From NCBI GenBank assembly GCA_910578645.1, contig CAJTQI010000015.1, positions 1 to 55,721 of the forward strand: a DNA stretch of 55,721 bases. Direction: 5' to 3'. Of this stretch, positions 8,131 to 15,995 are shown piece after piece. Both the position numbers and the translations under genes were made by a program. The number at the start of each line of letters is the position of its first letter. Positions within the stretch are counted from its first letter, which is position 1. The stretch comes from an uncultured Lachnospiraceae bacterium. GTDB lineage: Bacteria; Bacillota; Clostridia; Lachnospirales; Lachnospiraceae. The notes beneath the pieces were generated by a model. The model saw only the letters and a program-made list of their open reading frames with translations, did not search any database and was not told where the DNA came from.

Positions 8131-10655
8131 ATATTTTTCATAAAGTAGCCCTGGAGGGGCTTAGGAAAAACAGTACCCGTACATTCGTGACGGTAATCGG
8201 TGTGATATTGTCTGCCACATTATTTACGACAGTTGCCACTTTCGGAACGTCGCTTTTACAATATCTGGTAAATGCTTCGACGGCCAAATGCGGCGGTTGG
8301 TATATTAATTTTGCGGATGTGGATATGGATTTTGTACAAGAGCAGATAAGAGATTCCCGGGTTACGGAGGCGGTGGTCTTTGAAAACATCGGATATGCCC
8401 TGTTAGACGGTGCCAAAAGCGCCGAAAAGCCTTATCTGTTTCTCGCAGGGTTTACCGATGAAGCTTTTGCACAACTGCCGGTTGTGTTGATTTCCGGCAG
8501 ACTCCCTCAAAATGACAGAGAGATTATAGTTCCCAACCATGTATCCATTAAAGCAGGCGTGCGGATTCCTGTTGGAGAGACACGAAACTTTGCGGTGGGT
8601 AATCGTGAAACAGAGGGGAACATACTAACGCAGCATGATTCATATACGCCAGGCGAAGTGTTGGACGTCTTGCAAGAGAAGCGTTATACTGTGGTGGGGA
8701 CTTATGAAAGAGCGGGATTTGAGGAACATGATTCGCCAGGTTATACGGTGATTACAAGATGTAACAGGTCGGATACGGCAGGGCGCTACAGTCTGTTTGT
8801 TACATTGGACGGCCCACAAAAAGTGAATGCATATGTGAATCGCTTTAGAAATTCGCTCCCTTTTGTCCTAAATGAAGAGATACTACGGTTTTATGGCGTG
8901 ACGGACAATTCGTTGTTTAACGCTATCCTGTTTTCGGTTGGAGGAATATTGGTTGCAATTATCATGGTAGGCTCGGTTTTTTTGATTTATAATTCCTTCC
9001 ATATTTCCCTGAATGAGCGCATTCATCAGTTTGGCCTCCTTATGTCTGTAGGAGCGACTGCGAAGCAGCTTAGGAACGCTGTCTTGTTTGAAGGGCTTTG
9101 TATCGGTATTATTGGCATTCCTTTTGGTGTGGTGTCCGGTATTTTGTGCGTAGCCTTGGCACTTCCGGTTGTGGAGAAAAATTTTGCAACCATATTTACC
9201 AGTGCGGTAACCCTTGAATTGTCCTTGTCTGTTCCGGCATTGACTGTGGCCGCTGCAGTCAGTATGCTCACAATTCTTATCTCAGCATATATTCCGGCAA
9301 GGAAAGCAGTGGCGCTTTCTGTCATGGAATGCATACGTCAGACGGGTGTGGTTAAAGTCGAGGCAAGTGAGATGAAAATTCCGGAGATTCTTGGACGTTT
9401 CTTGGGATTGGAGGGAACGCTAGCGCTTAAGAATTTCCGGCGGAACAAGCGCCGTTACAACGGTGTCATACTGTCGTTGACGTTAAGTTTCGTGCTGCTT
9501 ATTGCAGGCAATACTTTTGGCGGCACACTGAAAGGAATCGCGAAAGAGCTGACGGTGGAAGTGGATGGCGATATTTCGTTTTATGCCCAGGATATACCGC
9601 AGGATGAACTGCTTATGCTGTATGAACGGTTAAAAAATGTGGATGGGGTCCATAAAGGCACGTGGCAATCTAATCGGATTTATTCTTGTATGGCCGAAGG
9701 GATTGCAGAGGATTTTGTAAACGGGCAGCAGGTAACGGATGAGAGCGATGCAGGTGGAGCATCGGAAATACCGATGGTTGCCCAGTTTCTTGAGGACGCC
9801 ATTTATTATGAGTTTATAGAGAGTCTGGGATTGGACAAAGAAGAGTACAGTGGACAGGATGCGAAAGTCCTTGGGCTTGTTATAGATGCTTCAGAGCACA
9901 AAACTTTTTTTGTAGGCCAGGAGGCAGAGTTTACCCTATATGCTCATGACGGGGAGCAGGCAAAAACGGTCCGTGCAACGGTGGTGGACAATTATCCTTT
10001 GGATATGCTCCCCTTGGATTCCGCGCCTCGGTATATGTATATGATGTTGGTTCCATGGTCAAGGAACGCTGAATTTGCAGGATTGGAAAAAAGTTCCAAA
10101 TCAGGTCTGACTTTCTGGACGGACATGCCTGCAGGGACGATGGCGCAGATGCAGTCTGAAATCATAAACACCGGAATTACACGGGATTATATATTAACCA
10201 ATTTATCTTCCGCAGTTGATTTGTTTCGCAGCCTGACTTTTGTTGTGGACGTGTTTACTTATACATTTGTCATGATAATTTCTTTGATTGCGGTTGCGAA
10301 TGTATTCAACACGATTTCCACTAATATACGAATCAGGCGCCGGGAACTTGCCATGTTTCGCTCAATGGGAATGTCGGAACAAAGTTTTCGCCGGATGATG
10401 GATTTTGAATGTTTCTTTTACGGGATGCGCACACTTTTGTTTGGCATACCCATTGCAAGTATTCTTTCATGGCTCATCTACAAAGGATTGGCGGCCAGTG
10501 AACGACTTGAAGGATTCGCATACCATTTCCCATGGCAAAGCATGACGGTCAGTATCGTTGGCGTGTTTGGCATTGTTTTTATCACGATGCTGTATGTTAC
10601 GGACAAGATTAGAAAAGAAAATATCATTGATGCGCTCAGGGATGATATGACATAA
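8127..10655 (+). CDS. ABC transporter permease with two FtsX domains
   Basis: An 842-residue membrane subunit. An N-terminal transmembrane helix (about 18-40) is followed by a large extracellular region, then a first FtsX core (three helices, about 265-400, with an SVGATAKQLRNAVL motif). A second signal-anchor helix near 450, another extracellular region, and a final FtsX core (about 700-835, with RSMGMSEQSFRRMM) complete it. This is the duplicated FtsX plan of peptide-antibiotic exporters in Firmicutes, not the 10-helix BceB plan. It forms the pair with the ATPase at 7441. The transported substrate cannot be read from the sequence. Confidence 0.9.
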   Translation: MNIFHKVALEGLRKNSTRTFVTVIGVILSATLFTTVATFGTSLLQYLVNASTAKCGGWYINFADVDMDFVQEQIRDSRVTEAVVFENIGYALLDGAKSAEKPYLFLAGFTDEAFAQLPVVLISGRLPQNDREIIVPNHVSIKAGVRIPVGETRNFAVGNRETEGNILTQHDSYTPGEVLDVLQEKRYTVVGTYERAGFEEHDSPGYTVITRCNRSDTAGRYSLFVTLDGPQKVNAYVNRFRNSLPFVLNEEILRFYGVTDNSLFNAILFSVGGILVAIIMVGSVFLIYNSFHISLNERIHQFGLLMSVGATAKQLRNAVLFEGLCIGIIGIPFGVVSGILCVALALPVVEKNFATIFTSAVTLELSLSVPALTVAAAVSMLTILISAYIPARKAVALSVMECIRQTGVVKVEASEMKIPEILGRFLGLEGTLALKNFRRNKRRYNGVILSLTLSFVLLIAGNTFGGTLKGIAKELTVEVDGDISFYAQDIPQDELLMLYERLKNVDGVHKGTWQSNRIYSCMAEGIAEDFVNGQQVTDESDAGGASEIPMVAQFLEDAIYYEFIESLGLDKEEYSGQDAKVLGLVIDASEHKTFFVGQEAEFTLYAHDGEQAKTVRATVVDNYPLDMLPLDSAPRYMYMMLVPWSRNAEFAGLEKSSKSGLTFWTDMPAGTMAQMQSEIINTGITRDYILTNLSSAVDLFRSLTFVVDVFTYTFVMIISLIAVANVFNTISTNIRIRRRELAMFRSMGMSEQSFRRMMDFECFFYGMRTLLFGIPIASILSWLIYKGLAASERLEGFAYHFPWQSMTVSIVGVFGIVFITMLYVTDKIRKENIIDALRDDMT

Positions 10656-10730
10656 AATTAGGTGTAGAAAAACTGTTCTGACATGGAGGATTAGTGTAAA
10701 ACATCCATATGTGGAAGATTTTTCACACAC

Positions 10731-10805
10731 GAGATTTGTGTCTGTGCTCATTTGACGCAAACTCGTTATATGTAAAAAATATGCGCAGGAATGGAGATTA
10801 ATATG
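10731..10805 (+). repeat. Structured leader element, copy A
   Basis: About 75 bp ending at the start codon of the next gene. It is closely similar to a segment just before rsmB (37986-38062). Shared blocks are ATTTGTGTCTG, TTTGAC, ACTCGTTAT, GCAG-AATGG-GATTA and the ATG itself. In this copy CTGTGC-N2-ATTT can pair with AAAT-N2-GCGCAG, leaving the ribosome-binding GGAG just outside the stem. Differences from copy B partly keep the pairing, which points to a selected RNA hairpin. Confidence 0.65.
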
Positions 10806-11447
10806 AAAGCGAAAGCAGTTTCAATCATTGGAGGCACCGACGGGCCCACAAGTGTTTTTATAGCCGGTAGGTCATCAAAAAGAAAACCGTTGAGGGAGCG
10901 TATCAGGCAAAGTATTTACAGACACAGGCGCAGGAGGATGGCGAAGAAAATTGATGTGAATCCCCATACGCTGGAAGAAGTTGCCGTGTATGCAAAAAAG
11001 AAGTACCATGCCAAAGAAGTTTCCAAAACAAGCAAGCGGTATACCGAACAGTATGCGAGTGCGAAGGAGGCTCTGATTGTCATGCACAAACCGGAATTAT
11101 TAGGCGGTCTAGCAAAGATTACACGACCGGATGTGTTTGACGAGACGGCAGCACAAGAACTGTACCGCCAGATTCAGCTTCGATGTGAAATGGCGGCCAG
11201 CGTCCCTGACTGTGAAATGCCCATGGACTTTCATATCTATGAAATCAAGACGGAAGATGGTCGGATGGAAATGGATATAGACTTTAAATGGGATATTTTC
11301 GGAATGTCTTATTCCGGCAATAAAAAGGCAATGAAAAAATTAGAGAAAATATCCCGTGAACTGCATCTTTATTATGGGGTATCGGAGGAAGATATCAGGA
11401 AGGAGACGAAAAGATATTCCTCTTTGTTGACTGTGTTAAGCAGTTAA
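10803..11447 (+). CDS. Uncharacterized protein with N-terminal SIIGGTDGPTS motif
   Basis: A 214-residue soluble protein. Residues 7-22 read SIIGGTDGPTSVFIAG, strikingly like the IGIIGGADGPTAI segment of the beta subunits of sodium-translocating decarboxylases (OadB/GcdB), but nothing else of that membrane protein is present. A very basic stretch follows (RSSKRKPLRERI, then RHRRRRMAKK), then a helical middle and an alpha/beta C-terminal part (FHIYEIKTED, MDIDFKWDIFGMSYSG). No catalytic motif is recognised. The start at 10803 is chosen because GGAG lies 6 bases upstream, as in the matching leader before rsmB; an ATG at 10791 is in frame. It may act with the upstream two-component/ABC module, but it has its own leader. 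Function unknown. Confidence 0.7.
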   Translation: MKAKAVSIIGGTDGPTSVFIAGRSSKRKPLRERIRQSIYRHRRRRMAKKIDVNPHTLEEVAVYAKKKYHAKEVSKTSKRYTEQYASAKEALIVMHKPELLGGLAKITRPDVFDETAAQELYRQIQLRCEMAASVPDCEMPMDFHIYEIKTEDGRMEMDIDFKWDIFGMSYSGNKKAMKKLEKISRELHLYYGVSEEDIRKETKRYSSLLTVLSS

Positions 11448-11932
11448 TCGTATAAATTCAGTTTCATATAGATGGATGTATTCATGGGGCTGTCATTGTA
11501 GCGCTCTATGTCATAGAATCCAAATTTCCTATACATATGAACCGCCGTTTGCAAAAAAGGTAATGTGTCCAATAGTATATAGGAATAACCTGCCTCTTTA
11601 GCGGCGGTTATGGTTTCCTGAACGAGCTTTTCCCCAATTTTATTACCCCTGAATTGTGGCTTTACATAAAGTCGTTTCATTTCGCAGTGCAGCCCGTCAA
11701 TCTTTCTCAATCCGATACATCCTGCTACTTCTTCGTCGCAATATGCTAAGTATAGCCTTCCATCCGGGAGGCCATATTTTTTTTCTAAATGTTCTAGTTC
11801 TGAGTCGTAATGTTGGATGTCAAGATATTTTTGCATAGAATTGTCAGCAGCTATCAGCATGTTTGTGTATTCTGTAAATAGGCTGTGTATTTCCTGTGGA
11901 TAATGGTAGGCCGGAATAATTTTTATATGCAT
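11444..11932 (-). CDS. GNAT family N-acetyltransferase
   Basis: A 162-residue acetyl-CoA-dependent acetyltransferase. The acetyl-CoA loop PQFRGNKIGEKLVQE follows the strand EMKRLYV, and the C-terminal strand-helix block contains YILLDTLPF and YRKFGFYDI, as in the family. It is the second gene of a minus-strand pair: its start codon lies inside the end of the marR gene (10 bp overlap) behind GAGG, so it is translationally coupled and under MarR control. The C-terminus meets the plus-strand gene at 10803-11447 (4 bp convergent overlap). Substrate unknown. Confidence 0.88.
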   Translation of the reverse strand: MHIKIIPAYHYPQEIHSLFTEYTNMLIAADNSMQKYLDIQHYDSELEHLEKKYGLPDGRLYLAYCDEEVAGCIGLRKIDGLHCEMKRLYVKPQFRGNKIGEKLVQETITAAKEAGYSYILLDTLPFLQTAVHMYRKFGFYDIERYNDSPMNTSIYMKLNLYD

Positions 11933-12390
11933 GGTTTGTCCTCGCTGTCGGTGTTTTTATTATCATTCTCCCGTAGTATTTTCTCAATCAGTGTCATTGC
12001 TTCACAAAGTTTTTTACATGTTTCGTTGTCCATAGTTCTTAATTTTCGGATAATTTGTTCGTCCCCGTTTTTATCGATTCGTTTCGCCTCTTTTATTCCT
12101 GTATCGGTTAAGCGTAGTCTTTTTATTCCTTTGCTGCCAGGGACAAGTTCTCTTGTTATGAGGCCGTTTTTCTCAAATTTAGCAAGTATCCTGCTAACGT
12201 AGCTTTTGTCCATGTTTAGATGCCTGCACAATTGTGTCGCGCTTATTTCGTCATACATATAAATTTCAAATAGCACTCTTGATTCAGGCCATGAGAAATT
12301 TGTTCCCAGATAGCTTCTGTTTATGACATCCAGCCATACGGTATAGTATCTGTTAAACTTCCGGATGTTTTTAATCGTATCTTTTTTCAA
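11923..12390 (-). CDS. MarR-family transcriptional regulator
   Basis: A 155-residue winged-helix regulator. The recognition region reads ISATQLCRHLNMDKSYVSR, followed by the wing LVPGSKGIKRLRLTDTG. Length and layout fit MarR. The start is TTG at 12390, placed by AGAGGGGAG 6 bases upstream. Two identical inverted repeats (12411-12429 and 12445-12463) cover its own promoter, so autoregulation and control of the coupled acetyltransferase and the divergent SdpI-like gene are likely (inference). Confidence 0.9.
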   Translation of the reverse strand: MKKDTIKNIRKFNRYYTVWLDVINRSYLGTNFSWPESRVLFEIYMYDEISATQLCRHLNMDKSYVSRILAKFEKNGLITRELVPGSKGIKRLRLTDTGIKEAKRIDKNGDEQIIRKLRTMDNETCKKLCEAMTLIEKILRENDNKNTDSEDKPCI

Positions 12391-12410
12391 GTTGCTCCCC
12401 TCTCTGGCAT

Positions 12411-12463
12411 GAGTTGATTATATCAACTCAAATCATAAGACAAAGAGTTGAATTTGTCAACTC
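12411..12463 (-). promoter_or_regulatory. MarR promoter with twin GAGTTGA-N5-TCAACTC operators
   Basis: Two inverted repeats with identical 7-bp arms and 5-bp spacers lie at 12411-12429 and 12445-12463, 34 bp apart centre to centre (about three helical turns). On the minus strand a near-consensus promoter TTGACA (12455-12460) - 17 bp - TATGAT (12432-12437) is built into them: the upstream operator covers the -35 box and the downstream operator covers the start-site region. This is a textbook autorepression layout. Confidence 0.8.
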
Positions 12464-12555
12464 AAAATAAGTATGTCTATTTGCGGACAGAGAGGAACAG
12501 GAATGGACGTAAAAAAGCGCTTATGATAAAATGCCATTTGAAGGGAGGATATCTT

Positions 12556-12933
12556 ATGTGGTTTTGGTGGTTTATGTTTGTTTGTGATTTACTCATTCCG
12601 GTACTTATGATTGGGGTTGGAAGAATGATGTGGAAGCATTCGCCTGAAAATATCAACGGAATCATCGGTTACCGGACAAAGATGTCTATGAGAAATTTGG
12701 ATACATGGAAGTTTGCGCATGACTATTGTGGACGGCTGTGGTGGAAGATTGGCTGGGTGATGTTAGTCCCTTCTGTTATCGTGCATTTTCCGTTTTACAG
12801 CAGCACAGAAAATGAAGTGGGGATAGTGGGCGGTATTTTGTGTACCGTACAGTGTGTCGTGTTGATAGCGTCTATTTTGCCTACGGAATGGGCATTAAAA
12901 AGAAATTTTACCAGTGAGGGGATGAGGAAATGA
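12556..12933 (+). CDS. SdpI/YhfL-family small membrane protein
   Basis: A 125-residue membrane protein. Three hydrophobic segments (about 2-22, 62-82 and 92-110) flank the motif NGIIGYRTKMSMRNLDTWKF, the hallmark of the SdpI/YhfL domain (PF13630-like). SdpI confers immunity to the SdpC toxin in Bacillus; other members are uncharacterised, so immunity is only a possibility here. The start at 12556 is set by AAGGGAGGAT; the longer frame from 12448 would place the operator inside the coding region. It is divergent from the MarR gene and shares the twin operators. Confidence 0.8.
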   Translation: MWFWWFMFVCDLLIPVLMIGVGRMMWKHSPENINGIIGYRTKMSMRNLDTWKFAHDYCGRLWWKIGWVMLVPSVIVHFPFYSSTENEVGIVGGILCTVQCVVLIASILPTEWALKRNFTSEGMRK

Positions 12934-12992
12934 ATTGTTTATACACGGCAGTAGCCATGGCCGAATAAGTATTTTCATATAATTGCTTGATG

Positions 12993-13036
12993 AAACGAAC
13001 TATGACATAATGGTGTCATAGTTCGTTTGCTATACT
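12993..13036 (+). promoter_or_regulatory. Perfect 15-bp palindrome overlapping an extended -10 promoter
   Basis: AAACGAACTATGACA (12993-13007) and its exact complement (13014-13028) are separated by TAATGG. Three bases later comes TATACT (13031-13036) preceded by TG, an extended -10 box. The arm has no clear T-tract on its 3' side, so an operator for the regulator at 13182 fits better than a terminator for the gene ending at 12933, although both are possible. Confidence 0.6.
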
Positions 13037-13038
13037 GG

Positions 13039-13101
13039 TACAACGAATATGAATGAATAAGATTAGGGTGTCAAACTATTCAAAACTTAATATTCGTTGT
13101 A
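13039..13101 (+). promoter_or_regulatory. Wide inverted repeat in leader of WYL regulator
   Basis: TACAACGAATAT (13039-13050) and ATATTCGTTGTA (13090-13101) are exact complements 39 bp apart. They lie downstream of the TATACT box and 81 bp before the start codon. They could be a second operator pair or the base of a large leader hairpin. Confidence 0.5.
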
Positions 13102-13181
13102 TTAGGATGTACGCTCGGAATCTCTTTTGCACCTGCCTTTGTGGCTCATTTTCCGAGAATACATTGGGGAGAGGAGGAAAG

Positions 13182-14087
13182 ATGAAGATTGACCGTCTTC
13201 TAGGCATTGTTGTTTATTTATTAAATCATGGCCGGACATCCGCACAAAAATTGGCGGAGGAATTTGAAGTTTCTTCCAGAACGATTGTGAGAGATTTAGA
13301 ATCATTAGACCAGGCAGGCATCCCGATTCAATCTTTTTATGGTGCGGAAGGCGGCTATCAGATTATGGACAGTTTTGTTTTAGAAAAACAGGTTGCATTA
13401 AATCATGAATATGATTGGATTGTCACTGCGCTGGAAGGAATGGCGAGCGCATATACAAGTAAGAGTCTCAGACAGGCTTTGGCAAAAGTACAGAGTATGT
13501 ATTCTGCCAGGGATACTACTATATCCGTGGATTTGAGTGTGGCAAGTGAAGATGAGAGAATAAAGGAACAATTAAAGCTCATAGAAAATGCAATCGAGGA
13601 AAAATGTGTTGTCCAATTTTCTTATACAAACAGTAATGATGAAGTCAAAGACATTCGGGTTGAGCCGGTCTGCCTGAAATACAAATGGTATAACTGGTAC
13701 TTGATTGGATACTATGGAAAGTATCAGGATTATTGCATGTTTAAATTAGTCCGCATGGACAATTTGAAAGTGACAGATATCAAAAACACAAAAATGCATA
13801 GTCCTTCGGATATTAAGTTGAAAGATAGCGATGACAACATTGTACATATAAGGCTATACGGGAAGGCGGTCATAAAAGCAAAATGCAGGGAATATTTAAA
13901 CGGGCGTATAACACGGGAATTTGAAAACGGTGATTTTGAGTTTTGTTTTTCCGTACCGGAATGTGAGACATTTTGGTACGGGGTGCTTCTGTCCTTTGGA
14001 AACAAGGCTAAGATTATAGAGCCCCAAGAGATAAAAGAACGGATTATCAAAACATGCAAAGAAATACAAAGGGAATATGAGGAATAA
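13182..14087 (+). CDS. YafY-type HTH/WYL-domain transcriptional regulator
   Basis: A 301-residue regulator. The N-terminal HTH_11 domain has ILNHGRTSAQ-like and FEVSSRTIVRDLESLDQAGI segments. The central WYL domain (about 130-220) contains VEPVCLKYKWYNWYLIGYY, with the WYL motif itself. The C-terminal WCX extension ends with a YGVLLSFGNKAKII block. WYL proteins are ligand-sensing regulators often found near defence or metabolic switches. The start at 13182 is chosen because GAGAGGAGG precedes it and the family begins at MKIDRLLGI; the frame is open back to 13053. Dyads at 12993-13028 and 13039-13101 suggest self-regulation. Confidence 0.9.
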   Translation: MKIDRLLGIVVYLLNHGRTSAQKLAEEFEVSSRTIVRDLESLDQAGIPIQSFYGAEGGYQIMDSFVLEKQVALNHEYDWIVTALEGMASAYTSKSLRQALAKVQSMYSARDTTISVDLSVASEDERIKEQLKLIENAIEEKCVVQFSYTNSNDEVKDIRVEPVCLKYKWYNWYLIGYYGKYQDYCMFKLVRMDNLKVTDIKNTKMHSPSDIKLKDSDDNIVHIRLYGKAVIKAKCREYLNGRITREFENGDFEFCFSVPECETFWYGVLLSFGNKAKIIEPQEIKERIIKTCKEIQREYEE

Positions 14088-14153
14088 AAGATTATAGAAT
14101 TTATGCGCTGCTTAACAAAGTGGGAGCAAAAGGCGCGGAAATGGAGAAGAAGA

Positions 14154-14513
14154 ATGAAAGAAATCAGACGTTATGACATCAATGAGGATTGGGCGCATTC
14201 AGGAATTATCCAGGCGGGAGATTTCTGTTTTATCAATTACTGTGTCCGCAATATAGATGGTACCGTAGAAGAGCAAATTGACGGTGCCTTTGACGAGATG
14301 GAAGAAAGGCTGGCATTAGTGGGACTGACGCTTGAAAATGTTGTGCAGATGAATTGTCTATTCAAAAATATCTGGGACATTCCGGTAATGGAGAAGGTAA
14401 TTAAGAGAAGGTTTCATGGGAAATATCCCGCACGCAAATCATTCCAGACTGAATTTGCCGACCCGGGCAGTCTGCTTTTCCAGGTGGATGCTATCGCTTA
14501 TTTGGGAGTATGA
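14154..14513 (+). CDS. RidA (YjgF/UK114) family protein
   Basis: A 119-residue protein of the enamine/imine deaminase family, which removes reactive 2-aminoacrylate-type intermediates. The blocks GDFCFINYCV, DEMEERLALVGLTLENVVQM and YPARKSFQTEF are in family order. The Arg in PARKSF corresponds to the conserved substrate-binding Arg of RidA, although members of several subfamilies differ in activity. The start at 14154 follows GGAGAAGA; the longer frame from 14103 lacks a site. It follows the WYL regulator after 66 bases, probably on the same transcript, and its end overlaps the minus-strand gene by 16 bp. Confidence 0.82.
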   Translation: MKEIRRYDINEDWAHSGIIQAGDFCFINYCVRNIDGTVEEQIDGAFDEMEERLALVGLTLENVVQMNCLFKNIWDIPVMEKVIKRRFHGKYPARKSFQTEFADPGSLLFQVDAIAYLGV

Positions 14514-14770
14514 AAAAATTTGTGGTATATATTTATGCAGACAGAAATAACCAAATGGATGATAATTATGTCAAACAGTAATGCCAGAGGATTTAGGTGC
14601 ATTGACGTAAAAGGACTTACGCCAAAGTTTGTAGCATATACGGAGAGAAAGGGTTCGGGAAACCCTACCTGGTACAGTGAATTGTCCGTTGTTTGAAAGG
14701 GCAGGAAATAGGATAAGAGAATCTCCGTCCAAAATGCTGCGTTTAGTATTTTCCAATTTATCTTTTTCAT
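14498..14770 (-). CDS. Small two-helix membrane protein, uncharacterized
   Basis: A 90-residue protein read on the minus strand. The N-terminal hydrophobic segment (KILNAAFWTEILLSYFLPF, 6-24) and a C-terminal one (LLFDIIIIHLVISVCINIY) flank a conserved-looking polar part with YQVGFPEPFLSVY and SPFTSMHLNPLAL. The composition and hydrophobic pattern are those of a real membrane protein, and it has a promoter (14833-14861 on the minus strand). Function unknown. It overlaps the end of ridA convergently by 16 bp. The start is ATG 14770, with an adjoining TTG at 14773 as alternative. Confidence 0.65.
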   Translation of the reverse strand: MKKINWKILNAAFWTEILLSYFLPFQTTDNSLYQVGFPEPFLSVYATNFGVSPFTSMHLNPLALLFDIIIIHLVISVCINIYHKFFHTPK

Positions 14771-14824
14771 CAATTTTCTTTGCCTTTCGTATTGTCTTTA
14801 TGCTGCGGTTTGCTGTTCTTTGCG

Positions 14825-14908
14825 ATACGGACAGTATAGCATATACGGAGTCTAATTGTAATGACGATTGTACTTTTTAATACATTTATTTTTTCGATAT
14901 GGTATAAT
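14825..14908. promoter_or_regulatory. Divergent promoter region
   Basis: Minus strand: TTACAA (14856-14861) - 17 bp - TATACT (14833-14838), reading toward the small membrane protein. Two direct copies of ATACGGA (14825-14831 and 14843-14849, 18 bp apart) flank that -10 box and may be regulator sites. Plus strand: an extended -10 box TGGTATAAT ending at 14908, reading toward the acetyltransferase at 14951. Confidence 0.55.
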
Positions 14909-14950
14909 AAAAAAGTTATACAATAGAGCGGCGAGAAAATGGAGGAAAAT

Positions 14951-15424
14951 ATGGAGTACGTAATCAGGGAAATATTGGAGGAAGAATACAATTTGCTTGA
15001 GGAATTTCTGTATGAGGCGATTTTTGTGCCGGAAGGGGAGGAAGCGCCGCCAAAATCTATCATAAGTAAGCCTGAACTGCAAGTATATTTGACAGATTTT
15101 GGCAGGCAGAAGGACGATATCGGCCTGGTGGCGGAAGCGGAAGGCAAGGTTGTTGGGGCTGTCTGGGTCCGTATTATGGATGACTATGGGCATGTGGATG
15201 ATTCGACGCCTTCGTTTGCTATTTCTTTATACAAGGAGTACAGGGGATTTGGGATAGGCACTGCTATGATGGAAGAAATGCTCCGCATATTGAAGCAGAG
15301 AGGATATAAGCAGGCTTCGCTTGCTGTCCAAAAGGCGAATTATGCCGTAAAAATGTACAGGAAAGTGGGATTTAAAACCGTCGATGAGAATGAGGAAGAA
15401 TACATTATGGTCTGTCCGTTATAA
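14951..15424 (+). CDS. GNAT family N-acetyltransferase
   Basis: A 157-residue acetyltransferase. The acetyl-CoA-binding motif reads YKEYRGFGIGTAMMEEML, followed by ASLAVQKANYAVKMYRKVGF, the classic strand-helix end of GNAT enzymes. It opens with IREILEEEYNLLEEFLYEAI, a pattern common in Lachnospiraceae members. The start at 14951 is used because GGAGG (14941-14945) stands 5 bases upstream; the ATG at 14939 would overlap that site. It is transcribed alone. Substrate unknown. Confidence 0.85.
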   Translation: MEYVIREILEEEYNLLEEFLYEAIFVPEGEEAPPKSIISKPELQVYLTDFGRQKDDIGLVAEAEGKVVGAVWVRIMDDYGHVDDSTPSFAISLYKEYRGFGIGTAMMEEMLRILKQRGYKQASLAVQKANYAVKMYRKVGFKTVDENEEEYIMVCPL

Positions 15425-15571
15425 TCATGGAATAAGCTGGCCGTCAGGTCAGCTATTTTCCTAGCTTACTTCAAAGATTTTTTGGAGAAGTATCATTCTA
15501 TGGAATAATAAAATAATACAATGTAGTCATCCGGAGAGTGGGCCGGACGCAGAAGGAGAGGAAGAGAGAAT

Positions 15572-15988
15572 ATGAAGATTGCAGTTACTTATGAAAACGG
15601 AAATGTATTTCAGCATTTCGGGCGCACGGAGCAGTTTAAGGTCTATGACATTGTGGACGGAAAAGTGGCAGGCGTGCAAGTCCTGAGCTCGGACGGGAAT
15701 GGACATGGCGCTTTGGCGGGAATGCTTGGCGCATGGAATGTGGACACGTTAATCTGTGGGGGAATCGGCGCGGGTGCACAGGCGGCTTTGGCACAGAGCG
15801 GGATTCAGCTTTATGGTGGCGTATCGGGGAATGCGGACGAGGCGGTAGATGCGTTCCTTGCAGGCAACCTTGCGTATCAGTCAGATATTCAATGTGAGCA
15901 CCACGGGCATCATGGGGAAGGGAACCAATGTGGGGAAGAGCATCATTGCGGCGGCAAGGACGGCTGCTCAGGAAATGGGGAAGCGTAA
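15572..15988 (+). CDS. NifX/NifB-like FeMo-cofactor-type metal-binding protein
   Basis: A 138-residue protein of the dinitrogenase iron-molybdenum cofactor biosynthesis fold. The start MKIAVTYENGNVFQHFGRTEQF, the middle GAWNVDTLICGGIGAGAQ and the segment GIQLYGGVSGNADEAVDA are family blocks. The C-terminal tail is rich in His and Cys (CEHHGHHGEGNQ, CGEEHHCGGKDGC), suggesting metal binding. Such stand-alone proteins are common in anaerobes without nitrogenase and their role is uncertain. AGGAGAGG precedes the start. The beta-lactamase gene follows after 7 bases, so they may share a transcript. Confidence 0.88.
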   Translation: MKIAVTYENGNVFQHFGRTEQFKVYDIVDGKVAGVQVLSSDGNGHGALAGMLGAWNVDTLICGGIGAGAQAALAQSGIQLYGGVSGNADEAVDAFLAGNLAYQSDIQCEHHGHHGEGNQCGEEHHCGGKDGCSGNGEA

Positions 15989-15995
15989 AGAATTT

